Shown piece after piece: positions 1 to 5,028 of a DNA stretch of 5,028 bases. Within the stretch, counting starts at the first letter, position 1, and every line of letters begins with the position of its first letter. A model generated the notes under the pieces. The model saw only the letters and a list, made by a program, of their open reading frames with translations. It was not told where the DNA came from and ran no database searches. The DNA lies in assembly GCA_947447815.1 (NCBI GenBank), contig CANFLJ010000176.1, forward strand, positions 1 through 5,028. Reading direction: 5' to 3'. The stretch is from Chitinophagaceae bacterium (lineage in GTDB: Bacteria > Bacteroidota > Bacteroidia > Chitinophagales > Chitinophagaceae). Made by a program: the position numbers and the translations under genes.

Positions 1-2438
1 TACTGTTGTATACCTGCAAACTCTCTTTTATAATTATCTATAATCTCTTTAGCTTCAGTACGAGAGATACCCAAGTTGTCTGCTAATCCGAATGCTCCCT
101 GACCATAGATGATACCAAAGTTTACACTCTTGGCTTTGTAGCGCATTTCCTTGGTTACTTCTTCATCGGGCACATTATATACTTTGGCTGCAGTTGCAGT
201 ATGAATATCTTTTCCCTGACGGAATGCCTCGCACATATTAGGATCGCCACTAATAGCGGCTACTATTCTGAGTTCTATCTGCGAATAATCGGCACTTACC
301 AGTATTCTTCCTTCGGAACGAGGAATAAAAGCCTTACGGATTTCTTTACCCTTATCGGTACGGATTGGAATGTTTTGTAAGTTGGGATTATTGCTACTCA
401 ATCTACCCGTAACCGCTACTGCCTGCGCATAAGAAGTATGCACCCTGCCCGTCTTTGGATTAATCATTTCGGGCAAAGCATCTACGTAGGTAGATTTCAG
501 TTTGGTCAGTTCACGGAAAGTAAGAATGTCTTCTACAATATTATGTCCTTTTACGGCTAGTTTCTGCAATACATCTTCCCCTGTCTGATACTGTCCGGTC
601 TTGGTTTTCTTGGCAGAAGGATCCAGCTTTAATTTATCAAATAACACTTCGCCTAACTGCTTAGGTGAAGCCAGATTAAAACGAACGCCTGCCTGACTAT
701 ACACACTTTCTTCTGCGGTTTTAGCATCTTTCTCTAACTCTACACTATAAGCTTTCAGGAACTGTTCATCGACCTTTATTCCTTCGTACTCCATCTGGGT
801 AAGCACTTTTACCAACGGGTTTTCTACTTCATAAAATACTTTCTCTACATCCCTTTCTTTCAATAAAGGATTCAGTGCGTGTTTTAATTGTAAAGTAATG
901 TCGGCATCTTCGGCAGCATAGTCTTTTATTTTCTCCACTTCCACGTCTCTCATGGTGCCTTGATTCTTCCCTTTCTTTCCTATCAACTCATCAATATGCA
1001 CTGGTTCGTAACCAAGGTATTGTGTACTGAGCAAATCCATGCTACGCTTGCCTTCTGGCTCTACTACGTAGTGTACCAGCATAGTATCATATATATTGCC
1101 TTTCAGTTCGGTATCATACCATTTCAGCAGGAGCATATCGTACTTCAGATTCTGCCCTATCCAGGTAATATTAGTATTGCTGAATAAAGGCTTGAATAAT
1201 TGAAGTATAGACATTGTATCGGCTCTGTTGGCAGGACAAGGAACGTAGTATGCTTCATGTTCTTTATAGGAAAAACTCATCCCTACTATTTCTGCCTGAT
1301 TGGCATCGAGCCCCGTAGTCTCCGTATCAAAACAAATTTCTGTCTGATCCATCAACTTAGCTATCAGTTCCTGTATTTTTTCCGTGGTATTTATTAAATG
1401 ATATTCGTGTGGGGTATCATTAATATTCTTCAAAGGATCCATTGTTACCGGAGCAGCTTCTTCTGTAGACTCCTGTGGCTTCGTTTTTTGTTCTCCTTTT
1501 GTTTCTACAACATTACCAAATAAATCAGTTTGAACATTCGCCCCTGTAGCCTGGGTAATATGTATTTCTTCTCCTAATATTCTCTTAGCAAGCACTCTGA
1601 ATTCAAGGTCGGTAAACACTTCTTTCAATGCTTCCTTATTCATCTCCTTTAATCGGAAGTTTTCTTCATGGAACTCTACCGGAACGTTGGTAATGATTGT
1701 CGCCAGTCTCTTACTCATGATGGCATTAGCAACACCTGCTCTTACTTTTTCGCCTAGTGCTCCTTTTATTTTATCTGCATTAGCCAGAACACCTTCGAGG
1801 GTATCATATTCCTTCAACAGTTTAGCTGCAGTCTTCTCACCTACACCAGCAATACCGGGAATATTATCAACCGCATCGCCCATTAACCCAAGAATATCTA
1901 TCACCTGATCTACTCTTTGAATATCCCATTTTTCGCATACTTCCTTAGGGCCCATAATCTCCACATCACCCCCTTGATAGGCAGGTTTATAGATGTTGAT
2001 ACCATCACGCACCAACTGTCCGTAATCTTTATCGGGGGTAACCATGAATACCTCATAGCCAGCATCGTGTGCTTCCCATGCAAGGGTACCTATTACATCA
2101 TCCGCTTCAAACCCTTCGATACCAATTACAGGTATATTAAATCCTTCGATAATCTTTTTAATATCAGGAACAGCCGCAATCAGGTCTTCAGGAGTTTCCT
2201 GACGGTTAGCTTTGTAGTCAGCGTAATCTGTTTCTCTGGCTACCGAGCCGCCTACATCAAAACATACCGCCATGTGGGTAGGCTTCTCTTTATTGATGAG
2301 TTCGATTAATGTATTGGTAAATCCGAATTGAGCGTTGGTATTTCTGCCTTTAGAGGTAATACGAGGATTACGCATCAAGGCATAATAAGCGCGAAATATC
2401 AAGGCATAAGCATCGAGTAAGAAAAGTTTCTTTTGCAT
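1..2438 (-). CDS. polA: DNA polymerase I, partial (C-terminal end outside window)
   Basis: Pol I removes RNA primers and fills gaps in lagging-strand synthesis and excision repair in the cytoplasm. All three domains are visible in 812 complete codons. The 5' nuclease (about 1-290) has D9, F60-D61, EADD at 111-114, TPDKD at 134-138 and the helix-hairpin-helix stretch GDAVDNIPG from 187. A charged linker (about 290-350) carries QTDLF at 303-307. The 3'-5' exonuclease keeps its catalytic set: DTETT (D371, E373), N430/D434 and Y507/D511, so proofreading should be active. The polymerase domain shows motif A (DYSQIELR, D717) and motif B (R766, K770, F774, Y778), each 12 residues beyond the E. coli numbering. 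Motif C (HDE) and roughly 125 residues lie off the left edge. The ATG at 2438 is chosen because MQKKLFLLDAYAL matches the family's N-terminus. No Shine-Dalgarno sequence precedes it. The reading frame is intact. Confidence 0.97.
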   Translation of the reverse strand, partial: MQKKLFLLDAYALIFRAYYALMRNPRITSKGRNTNAQFGFTNTLIELINKEKPTHMAVCFDVGGSVARETDYADYKANRQETPEDLIAAVPDIKKIIEGFNIPVIGIEGFEADDVIGTLAWEAHDAGYEVFMVTPDKDYGQLVRDGINIYKPAYQGGDVEIMGPKEVCEKWDIQRVDQVIDILGLMGDAVDNIPGIAGVGEKTAAKLLKEYDTLEGVLANADKIKGALGEKVRAGVANAIMSKRLATIITNVPVEFHEENFRLKEMNKEALKEVFTDLEFRVLAKRILGEEIHITQATGANVQTDLFGNVVETKGEQKTKPQESTEEAAPVTMDPLKNINDTPHEYHLINTTEKIQELIAKLMDQTEICFDTETTGLDANQAEIVGMSFSYKEHEAYYVPCPANRADTMSILQLFKPLFSNTNITWIGQNLKYDMLLLKWYDTELKGNIYDTMLVHYVVEPEGKRSMDLLSTQYLGYEPVHIDELIGKKGKNQGTMRDVEVEKIKDYAAEDADITLQLKHALNPLLKERDVEKVFYEVENPLVKVLTQMEYEGIKVDEQFLKAYSVELEKDAKTAEESVYSQAGVRFNLASPKQLGEVLFDKLKLDPSAKKTKTGQYQTGEDVLQKLAVKGHNIVEDILTFRELTKLKSTYVDALPEMINPKTGRVHTSYAQAVAVTGRLSSNNPNLQNIPIRTDKGKEIRKAFIPRSEGRILVSADYSQIELRIVAAISGDPNMCEAFRQGKDIHTATAAKVYNVPDEEVTKEMRYKAKSVNFGIIYGQGAFGLADNLGISRTEAKEIIDNYKREFAGIQQ

Positions 2439-2442
2439 GAAG

Positions 2443-2450
2443 CAAATGTA
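2443..2450 (-). promoter_or_regulatory. Candidate Bacteroidota -7 element for polA
   Basis: On the minus strand TACATTTG matches the Bacteroidota sigma-70 -7 consensus TAnnTTTG exactly. Only four bases (CTTC) separate it from the polA ATG, so a start site at the usual distance would fall on or next to the A of the start codon, giving a leaderless or nearly leaderless mRNA. A good TTTG -33 box is not evident; only weak T-rich sequence (TTAC/TTTT) lies upstream. The position is suggestive but an 8-base match can occur by chance. Confidence 0.4.
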
Positions 2451-2490
2451 GGGACTGAGGATGTAAAAGTAAGGGGGTGGAACTACTTTG

Positions 2491-2529
2491 TTTGAGGACC
2501 ATTATTACCGCAAATAATTAATCCTCAGA
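2491..2529 (-). terminator. Imperfect nested hairpin after lactonase gene
   Basis: Just past the lactonase stop, TGAGGA (2493-2498) pairs with TCCTCA (2522-2527), extended by a T-G and a T-A pair. Inside it ATTATT (2501-2506) pairs with AATAAT (2513-2518) around a six-base loop, with a small asymmetric internal bulge (CC against TAA). There is no T-run on the lactonase-transcript side, so it is not a classical intrinsic terminator. It may mark or protect the 3' end of that transcript and separate it from polA, or be chance pairing. Confidence 0.3.
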
Positions 2530-2533
2530 ATAT

Positions 2534-3655
2534 TTATTCAATATTACCCATTACTAAACATACCGGGCTACCCACCTTGATATCATTGCCGATATTGGTT
2601 AGTAAGCCTGTTTGCTGGTTTCTTTTGAAGACTGCTATATTATCTGATTTCTGATGACCTATCAGCAAATAACTATTGCTCGGATCTATGGTAAAGTTTC
2701 TAGGCATGATACCTCCTGAAGGCAATACCTGCAATAGATTTAGTTTGCCTGTCTTGGCTTCTACCGAATAGGTTGATATAGTATTGTATTTTCCTCTGTT
2801 GGTACAATACAGAAACTTTCCATCTCTTGACAAATGAATGTCGGCACTTCCCTTATCTGTATTATCGGTAGAATCGGTGGAGATTGTTTGTATCAATTTT
2901 GTATTGCCCCCATTAAAATTAAACACATCAATTGTTCCGCTCAGTTCATTGATAACGTACATAAATTTCTCCTCCTTAGAGAAAGCAATATGACGTGGGC
3001 CATTACCCGGTTTGCTTGTTATCTCTATACTATGGACTTTATCTAAGGGAAATGCAGCTGATGGCGTAAATGGGTAGAGGGTAATTTTATCGGTACCCAG
3101 ATCCGTACAGATAAGATATTTTTCGTTGGGAGAAAACACTACCGTATGAACATGTGCTTCCTGTTGACGGGTTTTATGTATACTACTGCCACGATGAACA
3201 ATCAGCTGTGCTAATGTATCAATACTTCCATCCGATTTAAGTGGAAATACGGATAAGGTTCCACCTCTGTAGTTAGCTGTAAACAACCATTTGTTCTTTT
3301 TATCTGCTTTTATGTAACATCCCCCAATGCTTTTAGAACGCTGTTGATTGATAAAATTCAGCTCCCCTGTTTTTTTATTAAAAGTATATGCTCTTGCTGC
3401 ACTGATACTATCCTTGCCGTCTTCTTTGATTGCATATAAATAATGTTCATCGTTACTGATAGCTAAAAAAGAAGGGTTGTCGGTTTTAGCTACATTTTTT
3501 AGCGCCGCAGTACCATTAGCTGCATTGAATTCGTAACTATATATTCCTTCGCCTTTGCCAGCAGTATAGGTACCTACCTGAAGATAGTATTTTGAAGTCT
3601 GGCTAAATAATATCACAGGAAAACTACAGATGACTAACCCTAAAAGAAATCGCAT
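2534..3655 (-). CDS. Secreted lactonase-family seven-bladed beta-propeller protein
   Basis: This 373-residue protein belongs to the lactonase / YbhE-like 6-phosphogluconolactonase family (Pfam Lactonase type). Family-typical segments appear in order: YLQVGTYT (24-31), NPSFLAIS (60-67), HVHTVVFSPNEKYL (168-181) with CTDLGTDKI (183-191), GNGPRHIAF (217-225) with YVINELS (233-239), ADIHLSRDGKFLYCTNRG (271-288), and PRNFTIDP (318-325). These are repeated propeller blades. Residues 1-18 form a signal peptide (MRFLLGLVICSFPVILFS) with likely cleavage before Q19, so the mature protein is periplasmic or exported. That is unlike cytoplasmic E. coli Pgl (about 330 residues) and argues against a role in the pentose phosphate pathway. 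The true substrate, a lactone or something else, cannot be told. The ATG at 3655 is the only start that keeps the full signal peptide. The gene is divergent from the hydrolase at 3805 and lies 95 bp upstream of polA on the same strand. Confidence 0.9.
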   Translation of the reverse strand: MRFLLGLVICSFPVILFSQTSKYYLQVGTYTAGKGEGIYSYEFNAANGTAALKNVAKTDNPSFLAISNDEHYLYAIKEDGKDSISAARAYTFNKKTGELNFINQQRSKSIGGCYIKADKKNKWLFTANYRGGTLSVFPLKSDGSIDTLAQLIVHRGSSIHKTRQQEAHVHTVVFSPNEKYLICTDLGTDKITLYPFTPSAAFPLDKVHSIEITSKPGNGPRHIAFSKEEKFMYVINELSGTIDVFNFNGGNTKLIQTISTDSTDNTDKGSADIHLSRDGKFLYCTNRGKYNTISTYSVEAKTGKLNLLQVLPSGGIMPRNFTIDPSNSYLLIGHQKSDNIAVFKRNQQTGLLTNIGNDIKVGSPVCLVMGNIE

Positions 3656-3703
3656 AAAGCATGTATTAAGTGGTAAAGAACGTAAAATGAATTGATTTAA
3701 AAG

Positions 3704-3711
3704 CAGAATTA
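3704..3711 (-). promoter_or_regulatory. Weak candidate -7 element for lactonase gene
   Basis: TAATTCTG on the minus strand matches five of the six fixed positions of TAnnTTTG. It lies about 50 bases before the lactonase ATG, which would leave a leader of roughly 45 bases. The upstream sequence is T-rich but has no clean TTTG box. In DNA this AT-rich the match is weak evidence. No comparable element was found before the divergent hydrolase. Confidence 0.22.
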
Positions 3712-3728
3712 TCCTCCTAAATAAAAAA

Positions 3729-3746
3729 TAATTATACGAATAATTA
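3729..3746. promoter_or_regulatory. 18-bp palindrome between divergent genes, possible operator
   Basis: TAATTAT (3729-3735) and ATAATTA (3740-3746) form a perfect 7-bp inverted repeat around ACGA. It sits near the middle of the 149-bp region between the lactonase and hydrolase starts. The word ATACGA also recurs at 3734 and 3747, 13 bp apart. The placement suits an operator controlling both genes, but no regulator gene is present here and AT-rich DNA yields such palindromes easily. The rest of 3656-3804 is AT-rich with no other clear signal. Confidence 0.25.
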
Positions 3747-3804
3747 ATACGATATAAAATGATTTACCTATTTTCATATTTTAAAATAAGAAATTAAATT
3801 TTAT

Positions 3805-4674
3805 ATGAACAAGAATATTGCCTTAGGATTATTCCTTTTTGTGTCCTTATTCGCCCTGCAGGTAAGGGCTCAACTGGTAAGCGATTCTTTTCTGATAGAT
3901 GGTCATTTCAGGACCTTTCACTTCAATAAACCCTCCAATATTAAACCAGGCGGAAGTTTGCTATTTGTATTACATGGATCTGGTGGCAATGGAATAAGAT
4001 CGATGAAAGGGACTAATAAACTGATGGCCAAAAGTGAAAGTGAAAATTTACTGTTAGTTTTCCCTGATGGATACAAAAGAAACTGGAATGAGTGCAGAAA
4101 GAATGCACCTGCAGCAGCTAATGTAGAAAACATAGACGAGAATACTTTTTTTACTAAAATGATTGATTATTGTATAGAACATTATCAGATAAATCCAGCG
4201 CAGGTATTTGTAGCGGGCACTTCGGGAGGAGGGCATATGGCCTATAAACTTGCCTTCACCATGACCGAAAAGATCAGGGCTATTACTGCAATTGTTGCTA
4301 ATATTCCCGATACCAGTAATATGGATTGTATAGAGAAAAGAAAGGCATTGCCTGTAATGATCATTAATGGAACCGCAGATTCTACCAACCCATATTATGG
4401 AGGGAAAGTAAAAAATAAAGGGCTGGTAAGATCTACAGACCAAACATTCCGTTACTGGGCAAACCTTGCAGGATATAAGGGAGAGCTTATTATGGAAGCG
4501 GTGCCTGATAATGACACTACCGATAATTTTACGGTTGAAAGATATACGTATAAAGAAAAAGGTAAACCAGAAATCGTATTACTAAAGGTAATTAATGGGG
4601 TTCATGGTACTCAGAAAGCATTAGATGTATATCTGGAATGCTGGGAGTTTTTTAAACGGCAGATGAGTAAGTAG
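3805..4674 (+). CDS. Secreted alpha/beta-hydrolase, LpqC/PHB-depolymerase-like esterase
   Basis: The 289-residue product resembles the family of polyhydroxybutyrate depolymerase-like and feruloyl esterase-like serine hydrolases (LpqC, COG3509 type). Residues 1-22 are a signal peptide ending VRA, with cleavage expected before Q23, so it acts in the periplasm or outside the cell. HGSGG (57-61) is the oxyanion-hole motif, and FPDGYKRNWNECR (86-98) matches the family's PDG...W segment. GTSGG (138-142) is the nucleophile elbow with S140. D192 in NGTADSTNPY is the probable acid and H267 in NGVHGTQ the probable base, followed by the terminal helix segment ECWEFFKRQ (278-286). The TWPG that often follows the catalytic His in relatives is absent. 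Substrate is unknown: an ester of plant cell-wall phenolics, a polyester or a small ester are all possible. No Shine-Dalgarno sequence precedes the ATG, only A/T-rich DNA. Its transcript should end at the hairpin at 4750-4787. Confidence 0.88.
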   Translation: MNKNIALGLFLFVSLFALQVRAQLVSDSFLIDGHFRTFHFNKPSNIKPGGSLLFVLHGSGGNGIRSMKGTNKLMAKSESENLLLVFPDGYKRNWNECRKNAPAAANVENIDENTFFTKMIDYCIEHYQINPAQVFVAGTSGGGHMAYKLAFTMTEKIRAITAIVANIPDTSNMDCIEKRKALPVMIINGTADSTNPYYGGKVKNKGLVRSTDQTFRYWANLAGYKGELIMEAVPDNDTTDNFTVERYTYKEKGKPEIVLLKVINGVHGTQKALDVYLECWEFFKRQMSK

Positions 4675-4681
4675 GTTTTAA

Positions 4682-4746
4682 TACATCGTGAGTCGTGAAG
4701 GGATACATCGTGAATCGTGAGTAATACAACGAACGTGAGTCGTGAA
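4682..4746. repeat. Degenerate TCGTGAR heptanucleotide repeat, three paired copies
   Basis: Three blocks starting at 4682, 4704 and 4725 each begin TACA and contain two heptads in tandem. The pairs are TCGTGAG-TCGTGAA, TCGTGAA-TCGTGAG and ACGTGAG-TCGTGAA. The blocks are spaced about 22 bp apart, and the third has a four-base insertion (CGAA). The array starts eight bases after the hydrolase stop and ends just before the terminator, so it is in the 3' untranslated region. It has no coding potential and its function is unknown. It looks like a short sequence repeat that expanded and then decayed. Confidence 0.75.
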
Positions 4747-4749
4747 AAG

Positions 4750-4787
4750 AAAAAGCCCTCAGCAAATAAATTGCTGAGGGCTTTTTT
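4750..4787. terminator. Strong bidirectional intrinsic terminator
   Basis: GCCCTCAGCAA (4755-4765) pairs perfectly with TTGCTGAGGGC (4771-4781) around the loop ATAAA. Five A residues before the stem and six T residues after it extend the pairing and supply a U-run on either strand. It lies between the convergent hydrolase (plus) and infB (minus), so it can end both transcripts and prevent read-through and antisense RNA. Confidence 0.93.
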
Positions 4788-4792
4788 ATTAC

Positions 4793-4826
4793 TTTAAACG
4801 TAATGAACCTTAAACGCTTTGAACGT
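4793..4826. repeat. Three imperfect 9-bp repeats downstream of infB
   Basis: TTTAAACGT (4793), CTTAAACGC (4809) and TTTGAACGT (4818) are related 9-mers in the 3' untranslated region of infB, between its stop codon and the terminator. The last two are adjacent. The similarity is visible by eye, but the stretch is short and AT-rich, so it may be chance or a decayed short repeat. Confidence 0.3.
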
Positions 4827-4827
4827 T

Positions 4828-5028
4828 TTACAGTGTACGTTTCAATTCTTCTTCTTCGTATGCAATGATTGTATCGCCCACATTCAGATCGGAGAAGTTT
4901 CTCAGCGTAAGACCGCACTCGGTATTATTCGCTACTTCCTTCACATCATCTTTGTAACGTTTTAAGCTACCAAGTTCTGCAAATGCTCCTTCCTGACGAG
5001 GGTACAATAAGATACCATCACGATATAA
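4828..5028 (-). CDS. infB: Translation initiation factor IF-2, C-terminal end (partial)
   Basis: The last 66 residues and the TAA stop are present; the rest lies beyond the right edge. IF-2 is the GTPase that brings initiator fMet-tRNA to the 30S subunit and promotes subunit joining. The visible part is the end of domain IV (C2), which binds the initiator tRNA. Recognisable segments are LYRDGILLYP (1-10 of the fragment), ELGSLKRYKDDVKEV (18-32), ECGLTLRNFSDLNVGD (37-52) and IIAYEEEE (54-61), which match the conserved IF-2 pattern of RDG, SLKR-KDDVKEV, ECG and GD-I-AYE. The GTPase domain cannot be assessed. The gene converges with the hydrolase and shares its terminator. Confidence 0.95.
   Translation of the reverse strand, partial: LYRDGILLYPRQEGAFAELGSLKRYKDDVKEVANNTECGLTLRNFSDLNVGDTIIAYEEEELKRTL

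Noticed and set aside
960..2309. Four plus-strand open frames (960-1187, 1200-1397, 1687-1908, 1917-2309)
   Set aside because: They lie wholly inside polA on the opposite strand, where the minus-strand frame shows every Pol I motif; they have no recognisable family and are antisense shadows.
2834..3046. 70-residue plus-strand open frame
   Set aside because: It is antisense to the well-supported lactonase gene and has no recognisable domain.
3660..3662. An upstream ATG just before the lactonase start
   Set aside because: It is out of frame and opens only a 12-codon frame that destroys the signal peptide; 3655 is the better start. A regulatory upstream frame is not supported.
3713..3718. AGGAGG on the minus strand, a perfect Shine-Dalgarno-like word
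   Set aside because: It lies almost 60 bases before the lactonase ATG, with no start codon at a usable distance, and Bacteroidota rarely rely on such sites.
3918..4443. Minus-strand open frames of 71 and 129 residues
   Set aside because: Both are antisense to the hydrolase, whose signal peptide and catalytic motifs establish the plus-strand frame.
4652..4918. 88-residue minus-strand open frame
   Set aside because: It runs in another frame over the end of infB, across the terminator and through the repeat into the hydrolase end. Its serine/tyrosine-rich tail is a translation of the TCGTGAR repeat and it resembles no known family.
1..5028. A novel defence, mobile or biosynthetic system
   Set aside because: All five of the supported genes belong to known families, base composition looks even, and there are no transposases, integrases, terminal repeats, CRISPR repeats or tRNA genes.

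Overview
The window looks like an ordinary chromosomal segment of a Bacteroidota bacterium, most likely Chitinophagaceae or a close relative. The reasons are AT-rich intergenic DNA, genes without Shine-Dalgarno sequences, a TAnnTTTG-type promoter element, export signals ending directly before Gln, and protein sequences of Bacteroidota flavour. The family placement is an inference from style, not from a search.

Layout. Positions 1-2438 (minus strand) hold the first 812 codons of polA, DNA polymerase I, cut off by the window's left edge after motif B. A 95-bp gap with an imperfect hairpin and a candidate leaderless polA promoter separates it from a secreted seven-bladed beta-propeller lactonase-family protein (2534-3655, minus). 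A 149-bp AT-rich divergent intergenic region containing an 18-bp palindrome follows. Then comes a secreted alpha/beta-hydrolase of the LpqC/PHB-depolymerase-like esterase group (3805-4674, plus). After its stop lies a degenerate heptanucleotide repeat (TCGTGAR), then a strong bidirectional terminator. The last gene is the C-terminal end of infB, translation initiation factor IF-2 (4828-5028, minus), which converges on the hydrolase.

How the genes relate. polA and infB are housekeeping genes of replication/repair and translation. The two genes between them both encode exported proteins and are transcribed divergently from a shared upstream region, so co-regulation is possible but unproven. No mobile element, CRISPR array, RNA gene or defence system was seen, and no new multi-gene system is supported. 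The points most worth a second look are a DnaN-clamp-like motif in the Pol I linker, the possible leaderless polA transcript, and the heptad repeat beside the terminator.
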